From Cryobacterium lactosi (GTDB taxonomy: Bacteria > Actinomycetota > Actinomycetes > Actinomycetales > Microbacteriaceae), in NCBI RefSeq assembly GCF_004403945.1, contig NZ_SOHM01000007.1:1-64000 (forward strand): a DNA stretch of 64,000 nt. Direction: 5' to 3'. Below, piece by piece: positions 19,427 through 28,981 of this stretch. The position numbers and the translations under genes were made by a program. The notes under the pieces are model-generated. The model saw nothing but the letters and a program-made list of their open reading frames with translations, made no database searches and was not told the origin of the DNA. The first letter of the stretch is position 1. The number at the start of each line of letters is the position of its first letter.

Positions 19427-20314
19427 GTGCTCAAAAACCGCCGTCTCCGATGGGCCGCCATTCCGGTCGCAGCAACGCTAGCCATTGTCCTCGCCGGATG
19501 CACCCAGGCTCAACTCAACGGGTACCTGCCCGGTTTCGAGGAGGGCGAGTCCCCGGTAACCAACAACACCGAGCGTGTGTCCGGTTTGTGGACCACCTCG
19601 TGGATCGTCCTGCTCATCGTCGGCCTGATCACCTGGGGCCTCACGATCTGGGCGGTCGTGGTCTACCGACGCCGCAAGGGCCAGACCGGTCTGCCCGTGC
19701 AGCTGCGCTACAACATGCCGATCGAGATCTTTTACACCATCGTTCCGCTGATCCTGGTGCTCGGCTTCTTCGCCTTCACCGCTCGGGACCAGAACGCGAT
19801 CGAGGCCAGGTTCGACGAACCTGACCTGCAGATCGAAGTCATCGGCAAGCAGTGGGCCTGGGACTTCAACTACGTCACCGACGATGTGTTCACCCAGGGT
19901 ATCCAGGGCCAGCCCGACCTCGAGGGGGAGAAGGGCGCACTCGTCGAGTCCGAGATCCCCACCCTCGTCCTTCCGGTCGGCAAGAAGATCGAGATCGCCC
20001 TCGAGGCGCGCGACGTCATCCACTCCTTCTGGGTCATCGACTTCCTCTACAAGAAGGACATGATTCCCGGCAAGACGAACTACATGTCGGTCATCCCCGA
20101 GCGCGTCGGAACGTACGCCGGCAAGTGTGCCGAGCTGTGCGGCGAGTACCACTCCCTGATGCTCTTCAACGTGGAGGTCGTCTCAGAGGCCGACTACGAG
20201 GCGTACGTCGACTCGCTCCGCGCCGCCGGCAACGACGGCCAGGTCTCCAACGAATACGACCGCAACTTGAATCTCCCAGGCACCGACGCCCCGACGGCTG
20301 AGGAAGGCAACTAG
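19427..20314 (+). CDS. ctaC: Cytochrome c oxidase subunit II
   Basis: CuA-bearing subunit of aa3 oxidase. The 295-aa lipoprotein starts at GTG 19427 (GAAAGG about 8 nt upstream), with a basic n-region, a hydrophobic stretch and the lipobox LAGC. Two membrane helices follow (near residues 55-75 and 95-118), then the cupredoxin domain with the CuA ligands C-x3-C-x3-H-x2-M in CAELCGEYHSLMLF. First gene of ctaC-ctaD-ctaF; ctaD follows after 3 nt. A TAGGCT hexamer at 19365-19370 is a possible -10 box. Confidence 0.96.
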   Translation: MLKNRRLRWAAIPVAATLAIVLAGCTQAQLNGYLPGFEEGESPVTNNTERVSGLWTTSWIVLLIVGLITWGLTIWAVVVYRRRKGQTGLPVQLRYNMPIEIFYTIVPLILVLGFFAFTARDQNAIEARFDEPDLQIEVIGKQWAWDFNYVTDDVFTQGIQGQPDLEGEKGALVESEIPTLVLPVGKKIEIALEARDVIHSFWVIDFLYKKDMIPGKTNYMSVIPERVGTYAGKCAELCGEYHSLMLFNVEVVSEADYEAYVDSLRAAGNDGQVSNEYDRNLNLPGTDAPTAEEGN

Positions 20315-20317
20315 ACC

Positions 20318-22054
20318 ATGAGCACGACAACAGCTCCCGCCGGCGCCCAGGCGGCCACCCCGGCCGCACGGCCGACCGGTGTCGACCGCAAGGGCAACAT
20401 CGTCGTCCGGTGGATCACCTCCACCGACCACAAGGTCATCGGGTACATGTACCTGATCACCTCGTTCATCTACTTCTGCCTCGGCGGGGTGATGGCGCTT
20501 GTGATGCGCGCCCAGCTCTTCGAGCCCGGCCTGCAGATCGTGCAGACCAAGGAGCAGTACAACCAGCTCTTCACGATGCACGGCACGATCATGCTGCTGA
20601 TGTTCGCCACACCGTTGTTCTTCGGCTTCGCGAACGCGCTGATGCCGCTGCAGATCGGTGCACCCGATGTGGCCTTCCCGCGACTGAACGCGTTCTCGTT
20701 CTGGTTGTTCTTTTTCGGCAGCCTGATCGCCGTCGGCGGCTTCCTCACCCCGCAGGGTGCGGCGTCGTTCGGCTGGTTCGCCTACCAACCGTTGGCCTCC
20801 ACAACGTTCTCGCCAGGTATCGGCGGCAACCTCTGGATGGTGGGACTGGGCCTGTCCGGCTTCGGCACCATCCTCGGTGGCGTGAACTTCATCACCACGA
20901 TCATCACTATGCGCGCACCGGGCATGACCATGTTCCGCATGCCGATCTTCACCTGGAACACCCTGGTCACGTCGCTGCTGATCCTGATGGCGTTCCCGGT
21001 CCTCGCCGCGGCGATGCTCGCCGCCGCCAGCGACCGGATCTTCCTCTCGCACATTTACGACCCGGCCAACGGTGGCGCCATCCTCTGGCAGCACCTGTTC
21101 TGGTTCTTCGGCCACCCCGAGGTGTACATCATTGCGCTGCCGTTCTTCGGCATCGTCTCCGAGGTCTTCCCGGTCTTCAGCCGCAAGCCGATCTTCGGGT
21201 ACAAGACCCTGATCTACGCCACCATCTCGATCGCAGCGCTGTCAGTGACGGTGTGGGCTCACCACATGTACGTGACCGGCTCGGTCCTTCTGCCGTTCTT
21301 CTCCCTGATGACCATGCTCATCGCTGTACCCACCGGTGTGAAGATCTTCAACTGGATCGGCACCATGTGGCGCGGTTCGCTGACCTTCGAAACGCCCATG
21401 CTCTGGGCGATCGGCTTCCTCATCACGTTCACCTTCGGCGGACTGACCGGCGTCATCCTGGCGTCGCCGCCGCTGGACTTCCACGTGTCCGACACCTACT
21501 TCGTCGTCGCCCACTTCCACTACGTGGTCTTCGGAACCGTCGTCTTCGCTATGTTCAGCGGGTTCTACTTCTGGTGGCCCAAGTGGACCGGCAAGATGCT
21601 CAACGAACGCCTGGGCAAGTGGCACTTCTGGCTGCTGTTCGTCGGCTTCCACACGACCTTCCTGGTGCAGCACTGGCTCGGCGTGGTGGGCATGCCCCGC
21701 CGCTACGCGTCCTATCTGCCCGATGACGGATTCACGTGGATGAACCAGCTCTCCACCGTCGGCTCGATGATCCTGGCCGTGTCGATGATCCCGTTCTTCC
21801 TCAACGTGTACGTCACCGCGCGCACGGCTCCGAAGGTCACGGTCAACGACCCGTGGGGCTACGGTGCCTCCCTCGAGTGGGCGACTTCCTGCCCGCCGCC
21901 GCGCCACAACTTCACGTCGATTCCCCGGATCCGTTCCGAGCGTCCCGCGTTCGACCTGAACCACCCAGAGGTCGGGATGCCCGTCGGTATCGGTCCGGCA
22001 AAAGACGCGCCGGATGCCCCCACGTATGACGCAGGATCGGAAAAGGTCAAGTAG
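20318..22054 (+). CDS. ctaD: Cytochrome c oxidase subunit I
   Basis: 578-aa catalytic subunit with about 12 membrane helices, reducing oxygen and pumping protons. It has the heme a ligand in [10 protein letters not shown], the His-Tyr crosslink and CuB ligand in [15 protein letters not shown], CuB ligands in WAHHMYV, and the heme a/a3 ligands in [14 protein letters not shown] at 20318 sits directly after ctaC, with GAAGG at the end of ctaC as ribosome binding site. It is immediately followed by ctaF. Confidence 0.97.
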   Translation: MSTTTAPAGAQAATPAARPTGVDRKGNIVVRWITSTDHKVIGYMYLITSFIYFCLGGVMALVMRAQLFEPGLQIVQTKEQYNQLFTMHGTIMLLMFATPLFFGFANALMPLQIGAPDVAFPRLNAFSFWLFFFGSLIAVGGFLTPQGAASFGWFAYQPLASTTFSPGIGGNLWMVGLGLSGFGTILGGVNFITTIITMRAPGMTMFRMPIFTWNTLVTSLLILMAFPVLAAAMLAAASDRIFLSHIYDPANGGAILWQHLFWFFGHPEVYIIALPFFGIVSEVFPVFSRKPIFGYKTLIYATISIAALSVTVWAHHMYVTGSVLLPFFSLMTMLIAVPTGVKIFNWIGTMWRGSLTFETPMLWAIGFLITFTFGGLTGVILASPPLDFHVSDTYFVVAHFHYVVFGTVVFAMFSGFYFWWPKWTGKMLNERLGKWHFWLLFVGFHTTFLVQHWLGVVGMPRRYASYLPDDGFTWMNQLSTVGSMILAVSMIPFFLNVYVTARTAPKVTVNDPWGYGASLEWATSCPPPRHNFTSIPRIRSERPAFDLNHPEVGMPVGIGPAKDAPDAPTYDAGSEKVK

Positions 22055-22477
22055 ATGAAAGCCAATATCAACCTCTATTGGATCCTGGCGATCTTCTTCG
22101 GGCTCCTCACGGGCGTCTACGTGGTGTGGAGCCTCGTTGATCCGCAGCACGGCCGGATCGAATGGGTCGGGACCTTCGGCATCGCCCTGAGCGGTGTCCT
22201 GGTCGCCTTTGTGGCCTTCTACCTGTCCAAGGTCCACCAGGCGCAGGGCGGCGAACTGCCCGAGGACACCCTCAGCGCCAACATCGACGACGGCGACCCC
22301 GAGATGGGCTTCTTCAGCCCGTGGAGCTGGTGGCCCATCATGCTCGCGGCAAGCGCCGGCCTGCTGTTCCTCGGCCTCGCGGCCGGGTTCTGGATCTCGT
22401 TCATCGCCGTGGGCATCGGCGTGATCAGCCTCGTCGGCTGGGTGTACGAGTACTACCGGGGTTTGTTCGCCCGCTAG
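22055..22477 (+). CDS. ctaF: Cytochrome c oxidase subunit 4 (CtaF type)
   Basis: 140-aa small membrane subunit specific to actinobacterial aa3 oxidases, with four hydrophobic segments in two pairs separated by an acidic loop (LPEDTLSANIDDGDPEMG). It begins on the base after the ctaD stop, with AAAAGG upstream inside ctaD. Last gene of the operon; a terminator hairpin follows. Confidence 0.93.
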   Translation: MKANINLYWILAIFFGLLTGVYVVWSLVDPQHGRIEWVGTFGIALSGVLVAFVAFYLSKVHQAQGGELPEDTLSANIDDGDPEMGFFSPWSWWPIMLAASAGLLFLGLAAGFWISFIAVGIGVISLVGWVYEYYRGLFAR

Positions 22478-22496
22478 TCGCGTATCCGATGACACA

Positions 22497-22524
22497 GCGC
22501 CAGTGACCTCAGGGTCACTGGCGC
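22497..22524. terminator. Terminator after ctaF
   Basis: Perfect 12-bp stem GCGCCAGTGACC / GGTCACTGGCGC with loop TCAG, between ctaF and the convergent methyltransferase gene. Confidence 0.8.
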
Positions 22525-22541
22525 TTCGTCGTGTACCGCGC

Positions 22542-23459
22542 TCAGTCCCCGGTGCGCCGGAAGGCGAGCAGGCGGAACGCGACGGTGACGTCGGTTGACG
22601 TGAGCGGTCCTGACGGGCTCGGTGACGACGCCGGAGGCGGCGCGTGGTGCGACGACGGGCCCATGCCGATCAGGGCGGTGACATCGTCGGGGGAGAGCTG
22701 CAGGACCCGGCTGAGGTCCTCAACGGACTCCAGGGTGAAACCGGACGCGAGACTCTCGATCAGGTCCTGGGTCTTGTTCCCGTGCACGTCCACGGCCAGG
22801 CCGGCCGCCCGGAGTTCCTGTAGATGGCTCGGGTGCGGCACCACGACGGCCAACAGGCCGCCTGGGGCGAGGACCCGATGGAATTCGGCCGGGTTCCGGG
22901 GCGCGAACACGTTGATCAGCACGTCGGCCGCGCCGTCCCGGATGGGCAACGGCGACCAGACGTCGGCGACGAGACCCTGCGTCGACGTGTCATCGTCGGC
23001 GAGCCCGGAACGGACCGTGCGCGCGACAGCGGCCGCGGACAGGTCCATGGCCAGGGCACGGACACCGGGGCTTACCACCCCCTGCGAGGCTGGAGACGTG
23101 CCGGGAGCGAGAGAGTCCACGGAAGCGGCGGTTGTGCTGGCCAGCACGCCACGCAAGTAGTAGCCGGTGCCGCAGCCGATGTCGACGACCCGGACCGGGG
23201 ATTCGGCGGCGACGAGCGCGCCGAGAGCGGTGCGCAGCTCGGCGTACCAGCCGCGTTCCAGGAAAGTGTCCCGTGCGTCGAGCATCGCGGGGGAGTCCCC
23301 GATGAGCTTCCGCGAGCCGACGATGAGCGAGGCGAAGCCGCGGCGGTTGGTGTCGAAGCGGTGCCCGTTGGCGCAGGCGAGCACCAGTTCTTCAGCGGCC
23401 TGGAGGTCGCTGAAACAGTTCGGGCACCGCAGCCACTCCGACAGAGTCTGGAGTGACAG
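22542..23459 (-). CDS. RlmA-like rRNA guanine-N1 methyltransferase
   Basis: About 305 aa, resembling RlmA/TlrB 23S rRNA (guanine-N1) methyltransferases. The N-terminal zinc ribbon is LRCPNCFSDL followed by ACANGHRFD (C-x2-C...C-x3-H). The SAM-binding motif VVDIGCGTGYYLRG comes near residue 100, then LINVFAPRNPAEFHRVLAPGG. No ATG, GTG or TTG exists in frame between the upstream qcrB end and the zinc ribbon. The start given is CTG at 23459, which is uncertain; the next standard start would cut the zinc ribbon in half. It lies 28 bp after qcrB on the same strand and is probably co-transcribed. Confidence 0.8.
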   Translation of the reverse strand: MSLQTLSEWLRCPNCFSDLQAAEELVLACANGHRFDTNRRGFASLIVGSRKLIGDSPAMLDARDTFLERGWYAELRTALGALVAAESPVRVVDIGCGTGYYLRGVLASTTAASVDSLAPGTSPASQGVVSPGVRALAMDLSAAAVARTVRSGLADDDTSTQGLVADVWSPLPIRDGAADVLINVFAPRNPAEFHRVLAPGGLLAVVVPHPSHLQELRAAGLAVDVHGNKTQDLIESLASGFTLESVEDLSRVLQLSPDDVTALIGMGPSSHHAPPPASSPSPSGPLTSTDVTVAFRLLAFRRTGD

Positions 23460-23487
23460 CGGTGCCCGAACCGGCTCGCCTGGGTGG

Positions 23488-25104
23488 CTAGTGGTGATCG
23501 CCGTGGCTCTCTTCGAGTTCCTTCGTGCCGACCGGGGCGATCCGGTCTTCGAAGAACCACCGGGACAGGCCGGCCCGAACGCGCTGGATCGGCGAGACCT
23601 TGCCCTGTGCGTTGGGGGTGAGTTCCAACGGCTTGTAGTTGGTGTAGCTGACCAGCTTCCAACGCTCGTACTCGTCGACGGGCTGGTGCACCTCGATGTA
23701 CTCGCCGCCGGGGAGGCGCACGATGCGGCCGGATTCATAGCCGTGCAGAACGATCTCGCGATCCTTCTTCTGCAACGCCAGGCAGACACGCTTGGCAATG
23801 AAGTAGGCGATGAACGGGCCCAGGATCACGACGGCCTGGAGAGTGTGGATGACACCCTCCATCGTCACCTTGAAATGGGTGGCGATGATGTCGGACGATG
23901 CGGCAGCCCACAGTCCCGCGTAGAACGTGACACCGGCGGCGCCGATGGCCGTTCGGGTGGGCGCGTTGCGCGGACGGTCCAGGATGTGGTGCTCGCGCTT
24001 GTCCCCGGTCACCCAGGCTTCGAGGAACGGGTAGAGCAGCACGACTGCGATGAACAGGCCCAGGCCCACCAGGGGGATCAGGATGTTGAACGAGTACGTG
24101 TGCCCGAAGATGACCCACTCGAGTCCCGGCGGAATCAGTCGCAGGGCGCCGTCGGCAAAGCCGATGTACCAGTCCGGCTGGGTACCGGCCGACACCGGCG
24201 AGGGGTCATACGGCCCGTAGTTCCAGATCGGGTTGATGGTGAAGAACGATGCCATCAGCATCACGACACCGAAGACGATGAAGAAGAATCCACCGGCCTT
24301 CGCGGCGTAGACCGGGAGCACCGGGTAGCCGACGACGTTGTTGTTGGTGCGGCCCGCTCCGGGGTACTGGGTGTGCTTGTGCACGACGACGAAGAGCAGG
24401 TGCATCGCAATCAGCGCGACGATGATGGCCGGCAGGATCAAGATGTGCAGCGAGTAGAGCCGACCGACGATCGCCGTGCCGGGGAATTCACCGCCGAAGA
24501 GCAGGAAGGAGATCCAGGTGCCCACGACGGGCATGCCCTTGACCATGCCGTCGATGATCCGCAGGCCGTTGCCGGAGAGCAGGTCGTCGGGGAGCGAGTA
24601 GCCGGTGAAGCCCTCGGCCATGGCCAGGATGAAGAGCACGAAGCCGATCACCCAGTTGAGCTCGCGCGGCTTGCGGAATGCGCCGGTGAAGTAGATCCGC
24701 AGCATGTGCAGACCGATGGAGGCCACGAACAGCAGGGCTGCCCAGTGGTGCACCTGACGCATCAGCAGACCGCCGCGAACGTCGAATGAGATATCCAGCG
24801 AGGACGCCATGGCCACGGACATCTCCACGCCCTTGAGAGGCACGTAGGAGCCGTCGTAGTGGACTTCGGCCATCGACGCCTGGAAGAAGAACGTCAGGAA
24901 GGATCCGGACAGAAGGATGATGACGAAGCTGTACAGCGCCACCTCACCAAGCAGGAACGACCAGTGGTCGGGGAAGATCTTGCGACCCAACTCCTTGACC
25001 GCGGTGGACACGCTGGTGCGCTCGTCGATGTAGTTGGCCGCGGCGCCCGTGAAGCCGCCGGACTTCTTCGTTTCGGCGGGTTTCATATCGGTTGTCGTAC
25101 TCAC
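23488..25104 (-). CDS. qcrB: Cytochrome bc1 complex cytochrome b subunit
   Basis: 538-aa membrane subunit of the menaquinol:cytochrome c reductase. It has eight or more membrane helices with the heme-b His pairs (VHHWAALLFVASIGLHMLR and HILILPAIIVALIAMHLLF), and the quinol-site PGW-like region as usual for actinobacterial QcrB. The C-terminal extension beyond the core is cytoplasmic. The start is GTG at 25104, with GGGAG 6 nt upstream; it overlaps the qcrA stop by 4 nt (GTGA). A TTG at 25116 is less likely. Confidence 0.95.
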   Translation of the reverse strand: MSTTTDMKPAETKKSGGFTGAAANYIDERTSVSTAVKELGRKIFPDHWSFLLGEVALYSFVIILLSGSFLTFFFQASMAEVHYDGSYVPLKGVEMSVAMASSLDISFDVRGGLLMRQVHHWAALLFVASIGLHMLRIYFTGAFRKPRELNWVIGFVLFILAMAEGFTGYSLPDDLLSGNGLRIIDGMVKGMPVVGTWISFLLFGGEFPGTAIVGRLYSLHILILPAIIVALIAMHLLFVVVHKHTQYPGAGRTNNNVVGYPVLPVYAAKAGGFFFIVFGVVMLMASFFTINPIWNYGPYDPSPVSAGTQPDWYIGFADGALRLIPPGLEWVIFGHTYSFNILIPLVGLGLFIAVVLLYPFLEAWVTGDKREHHILDRPRNAPTRTAIGAAGVTFYAGLWAAASSDIIATHFKVTMEGVIHTLQAVVILGPFIAYFIAKRVCLALQKKDREIVLHGYESGRIVRLPGGEYIEVHQPVDEYERWKLVSYTNYKPLELTPNAQGKVSPIQRVRAGLSRWFFEDRIAPVGTKELEESHGDHH

Positions 25105-26174
25105 TGTCGCTCCCAAAAGCTCGGTCCGACTGGTTCAAGGAAATCGCTCTGTGCGATGAGGTATCCCTCTGCGTCCACGGCAATGGGCAGCTGGGGGAGT
25201 GCGCGCTTGGCCGGTCCGAAGATGACCTTCGCGTGGTCTGCCACGTCGAACTGCGACTGGTGGCAGGGGCAGAGGAGGTGGTGCGTCTGCTGTTCGTAGA
25301 GTCCCACCGGGCACCCGACGTGCGTGCAGATCTTGGAGTACGCGACGATGCCGTCGTAGGACCAGCCGGCACGCTCGGGGGACTGGATGAGATCCTGCGG
25401 CTTCATGCGCACGAGGATCACCACCGACTTGGCCTTCTCCTCGAGCCGGCCGTGTTCGAGGTCCATCAGGCCCTCGGGGATCACGGCGAAGGAGGAGCCG
25501 AGGGTGACATCGGAGGCCTTGATCGGCGCGCCGGACGGGTCGAGTGCCAGCCTGGTGCCCTTCTCCCACATGGTCTGCTTGAGCAGGGCGACGGGGTCCT
25601 GGTCCTGCGGGGCGAGCCCGCGGAACAGCACCACCGCGGGCAGCGGGAAGACCACGAGCGCGCCGATGAGGCTGTTGCGGATGAGGGTGCGCCGGCCGAA
25701 TCCGGACTCGGTGTTCGCTTCCTGGAAGATCTCCACGGCACGGGCCCGCGTTTCGTCGGAGCCGCGAACCGGGTGCCGTTCGTCGACGCCTTCTTCGTCG
25801 TGCATGAGCGCCTTGCCCCAGTGCACGGCACCGATGCCCAACGCCAGAAGTGCCAAGGCCAGGCCGACGCCGATGAACAGGTTGTTCAACCGCACGGAGC
25901 CCGGGTCCTCGGGCACGATGGGGAAGATCATGTACGCCGCGATGGCGAAAATGCTGCCGACGATCGACAGGTAGAACAGGGTGTACACCGTGCGCTCGGC
26001 GCGCTTCTCGGCGCGGGGGTCGAGGTCGGTGATGCGGGGCCGGTGCGGCGGGAAGCCGGGATTGGCCACGGCGTCACGCGCGACCACGGCGGTGCCGGCG
26101 GCGGCCGTGTCGTGCTCGACGCTCGAGGAGTCGGCAGCGGTCAGGTCCTTTCCGCTGGTCTCATCGCTGGCCAT
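25101..26174 (-). CDS. qcrA: Cytochrome bc1 complex Rieske iron-sulfur subunit
   Basis: 357-aa Rieske protein with the three-helix N-terminal membrane region typical of Actinobacteria. The C-terminal Rieske domain contains CTHVGCPVGL and LCPCHQSQFD, which supply the two Cys and two His cluster ligands plus the disulfide Cys pair. AAGGAG lies about 4 nt before the ATG at 26174. It is in the minus-strand series ctaE-qcrC-qcrA-qcrB and overlaps qcrB. Confidence 0.95.
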   Translation of the reverse strand: MASDETSGKDLTAADSSSVEHDTAAAGTAVVARDAVANPGFPPHRPRITDLDPRAEKRAERTVYTLFYLSIVGSIFAIAAYMIFPIVPEDPGSVRLNNLFIGVGLALALLALGIGAVHWGKALMHDEEGVDERHPVRGSDETRARAVEIFQEANTESGFGRRTLIRNSLIGALVVFPLPAVVLFRGLAPQDQDPVALLKQTMWEKGTRLALDPSGAPIKASDVTLGSSFAVIPEGLMDLEHGRLEEKAKSVVILVRMKPQDLIQSPERAGWSYDGIVAYSKICTHVGCPVGLYEQQTHHLLCPCHQSQFDVADHAKVIFGPAKRALPQLPIAVDAEGYLIAQSDFLEPVGPSFWERQ

Positions 26175-26227
26175 TGTTCTCCTTCGTGGGCGCTGTCTGT
26201 GCTGGTTGTGTCATGACCGGATGCCGA

Positions 26228-27040
26228 TCAGTTCGATTTCGCCGTGATCCACACGGTCAGGGCCACAATGGCGCCCAGACCGAAGATCCAGAGGAAAAGG
26301 CCTTCGGACACCGGTCCGAGAGATCCAAGGGCGAATCCGCCCGGAGACGGGTTGTTCTCGACGTACTTGAGGTACGTGATGATGTCGCGCTTGTCTTCGG
26401 GAGAGATGTTCATGTCGTTGAACACCGGCATGTTCTGCGGGCCGGTGACCATGGCCTCGTAGATGTGCTGCGGGCTGACGCCATCCAGCGCGGGAGCGTA
26501 CTTGCCCTCGGTGAGCGCGCCGCCGGCTCCAGCTACGTTGTGGCACATGGCGCAGTTGATCCGGAAGAGCTCGGCGCCGGAGGCGGCATCGCCGGCGGCA
26601 TCGAGGTACTCGGCTTCGGGCACGGCGGGGCCGGGTGCAAGGGAAGCGACATAGGCGACGAGAGCCTGGGTCTGCTCCTCGGTGAACTGCACCGGCTTGA
26701 CGATGGCCTGGGGGCCGTTGGCCTGCATGGGCATGCGTCCGGTGCCGACCTGGAAGTCGACGGAGGCGGCGCCGACGCCGATCAGGCTGGGACCGCTGCC
26801 GGTTCCGTCAGCGCTGAGCCCGTGGCAGGTGGCGCAGTTCGCGGCGAAGAGTTTTTCACCCTCGCTGACGGTCTGCTGCGACGCGGTTTCGGTCTGAGCA
26901 GTGGCGGTGCTGGTACTGATCATCGCGTAGGCGCCACCCGTGAAGAGCAGGCCGATCGCGATGAGGGCGACGCTCGCAAGCGGGCTGCGCCGGCCGGTGC
27001 GACGTGCGCGGCCGTTGGTAGGTTTCTGAGTCCTGGGCAT
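26228..27040 (-). CDS. qcrC: Diheme cytochrome c subunit of the bcc complex
   Basis: 270-aa membrane-anchored cytochrome cc. An N-terminal signal-anchor (near residues 20-45) is followed by two cytochrome c domains with CATCHG (near residue 69) and CAMCHN (near residue 165), each with a distal Met ligand (RMPMQ, MPVFNDM), and a C-terminal membrane helix. The second heme domain takes over the role of soluble cytochrome c, which fits a bcc-aa3 supercomplex with the Cta subunits here. ATG at 27040; AGGAG lies rather far upstream (about 15 nt). Confidence 0.95.
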   Translation of the reverse strand: MPRTQKPTNGRARRTGRRSPLASVALIAIGLLFTGGAYAMISTSTATAQTETASQQTVSEGEKLFAANCATCHGLSADGTGSGPSLIGVGAASVDFQVGTGRMPMQANGPQAIVKPVQFTEEQTQALVAYVASLAPGPAVPEAEYLDAAGDAASGAELFRINCAMCHNVAGAGGALTEGKYAPALDGVSPQHIYEAMVTGPQNMPVFNDMNISPEDKRDIITYLKYVENNPSPGGFALGSLGPVSEGLFLWIFGLGAIVALTVWITAKSN

Positions 27041-27064
27041 ACTGAGTGTGTCCGCTCCTGCTTG

Positions 27065-27694
27065 TTATTTAAGAACGTAGATGACCAGGAAGAGCCCGAT
27101 CCAGACGACGTCGACGAAGTGCCAGTAGTACGAAACCACGATGGCGCTGGTGGCTTCCTTGTGACCGAAGTTCTTGACCGCGAAACCGCGACCGATCACG
27201 AGGAGGAAGGCGATGAGTCCACCGGTGACGTGGATGCCGTGGAATCCGGTGGTGAGGTAGAACGCCGACCCGTAGGCGTTGGAGGCCAGAGTGACGCCTT
27301 CCGACACGAGGGTGGCGTATTCCAGGACCTGACCGGACACGAAGATCGCTCCGAGCGCGTAGGTGAGGAAGAACCATTCGACCATGCCCCACTGGCTGGG
27401 CTTCCAGCCGGTGGACCGCGCCTGGAGGCGCTCCGCGGCGAAAACGCCGAACTGGCAGGTGATCGAGGAGGAGACCAGGATCAGCGTGTTCACCAGGGCG
27501 AAAGTGAAGTTGTGCTTGTCCGCCTCGAACTGCCACAGCTCCGGGGAGGTGGAGCGCAGAGTGAAGTAGATGGCGAAGAGGCCAGCGAAGAACATGACCT
27601 CACTGCCCAGCCACACAATGGTGCCAACCGCCACGCTGTTGGGCCTGTTCACTACGGGGATGGTCGCCCGGGGAGTAATTGAGGTCGTCGTCAC
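27065..27694 (-). CDS. ctaE: Cytochrome c oxidase subunit III
   Basis: 209-aa membrane protein with about five helices, starting [13 protein letters not shown] and continuing [20 protein letters not shown], and ending [16 protein letters not shown] and [20 protein letters not shown]. These are the conserved subunit III segments. The GTG at 27694 is the best in-frame start. GGAGGAA lies 18 nt upstream and a 3-codon reading frame (ATG GAA GGG TGA, 27702-27691) ends on the GTG, suggesting coupled initiation. First gene of the ctaE-qcrCAB unit. Confidence 0.93.
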   Translation of the reverse strand: MTTTSITPRATIPVVNRPNSVAVGTIVWLGSEVMFFAGLFAIYFTLRSTSPELWQFEADKHNFTFALVNTLILVSSSITCQFGVFAAERLQARSTGWKPSQWGMVEWFFLTYALGAIFVSGQVLEYATLVSEGVTLASNAYGSAFYLTTGFHGIHVTGGLIAFLLVIGRGFAVKNFGHKEATSAIVVSYYWHFVDVVWIGLFLVIYVLK

Positions 27695-27822
27695 CCTTCC
27701 ATTATGACCGATTCCTCCACAGGTTTTTCTCAAGGTGAAGTGCCATAAGACCCTAATCTCAAAACTGGTACCCCATCCAGGGGCCGAAGTGCCGGAATTG
27801 CCGGGCAGGGTGCGGCGCCGCT

Positions 27823-27828
27823 TAAGCT
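27823..27828 (+). promoter_or_regulatory. -10 box of a leaderless promoter for trpD
   Basis: TAAGCT followed by 6 nt and the ATG at 27835; TTGCCG at 27798-27803 could be a -35 box. Confidence 0.45.
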
Positions 27829-27834
27829 GGGGAC

Positions 27835-28887
27835 ATGCTCGAATCCCAGTCCTGGCCCGCCGTTCTCGATGCCCTCTTGCGTGGAGAGGACCTGAGCGTG
27901 GCCGATGCCGCGTGGAGCATGGAACAAATCATGCTCGGCGAGGCGACCTCCGCCCAGCTCGCCGGTTTCCTGGTGGCGCTGCGGGCCAAGGGTGAAACTG
28001 TGAATGAGATCGTCGGTTTCCGTGATGCGATCCTGGACCACGCGGTACCGCTTGACGTCAATTCGATGGGCCTGGACATCGTGGGCACCGGGGGAGACCG
28101 GTTCGGCACCGTGAACGTATCGACTATGGCGTCGATTGTGTGTGCGGCGGCGGGGGTGCCGGTGATCAAGCACGGTAATCGTGCGGCCAGCTCGGCATCC
28201 GGTTCGTCGGACGTTCTGGCGGAGCTGGGCATCGACCTGACCCTGTCTGCTGAGACTGTAGCTGGAATCCTCGCTGCCACCGGCATCACGTTCGCCTACG
28301 CCGCAGCCTTCCACCCCGGTTTCCGCCACGCCGCCACGGTCCGAGCAGAGCTGGGGATTCCCACGGTGTTCAACTTCCTCGGCCCCCTCGTCAACCCGGC
28401 CAGGCCGGAGGCGTCCGCCGTCGGCGTGGCGAACCTCGACCGGGTGCCCCTGTTCGTCGGCGTGTTCCAGACCCGGGGCGCGTCGGCTCTGGTCTTCCGC
28501 GGGGACGACGGCCTCGACGAACTGACCACAACCGGGCACAGCCACGTGTGGGAGGTGTCACGGGGTCTGGTGACCGAGCATGACATTGACCCTCGCGAGC
28601 TCGGGATTCCGCGCGCCACCATGAGCCAGTTGGTCGGCGGCACGCCGGCGCACAACGCGGCCGTTGTGCACTCGGTTCTCGCCGGTGAGCGCGGTCCCGT
28701 GCGCGACATCGTGCTCCTGAATGCGGCAGCCGGCCTGGTGGCCTACGACCTCGCCCACGATCCCGCCCAGTCGCAGGTCAGCATCCTGGACCGCTTCCGG
28801 GCCAAGCTCACGGTGGCGGCAACGGCCATCGACTCGGGCGCCGGCACGGCGAAGCTGTCCCAGTGGGTGCAGGCCAGCCGAGCCTGA
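27835..28887 (+). CDS. trpD: Anthranilate phosphoribosyltransferase
   Basis: 350-aa enzyme that joins anthranilate to PRPP in tryptophan synthesis. It contains the PRPP/metal site [14 protein letters not shown] (near residue 83), [21 protein letters not shown], and the anthranilate-binding [16 protein letters not shown]. Family length is normal. It is isolated from other trp genes, divergent from ctaE and convergent with glpK. Confidence 0.95.
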   Translation: MLESQSWPAVLDALLRGEDLSVADAAWSMEQIMLGEATSAQLAGFLVALRAKGETVNEIVGFRDAILDHAVPLDVNSMGLDIVGTGGDRFGTVNVSTMASIVCAAAGVPVIKHGNRAASSASGSSDVLAELGIDLTLSAETVAGILAATGITFAYAAAFHPGFRHAATVRAELGIPTVFNFLGPLVNPARPEASAVGVANLDRVPLFVGVFQTRGASALVFRGDDGLDELTTTGHSHVWEVSRGLVTEHDIDPRELGIPRATMSQLVGGTPAHNAAVVHSVLAGERGPVRDIVLLNAAAGLVAYDLAHDPAQSQVSILDRFRAKLTVAATAIDSGAGTAKLSQWVQASRA

Positions 28888-28910
28888 GCGGATCCGCCAG
28901 ACGCTGACAT

Positions 28911-28961
28911 GCCCGACCCGCTCTGCCACCCAGGGTTCCGGGGCGGCAGAGCGGGTCGGGC
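28911..28961. terminator. Terminator between convergent trpD and glpK
   Basis: 17-bp perfect stem GCCCGACCCGCTCTGCC / GGCAGAGCGGGTCGGGC with a 17-nt GC-rich loop. Confidence 0.8.
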
Positions 28962-28981
28962 TGCAGTCCGTGCTCTGCGCC

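Noticed and set aside
23460..23798. N-terminal extension of the methyltransferase to an ATG at 23798.
   Set aside because: It would lie inside qcrB in another frame and encodes a Ser/Arg-rich shadow with no homology signal.
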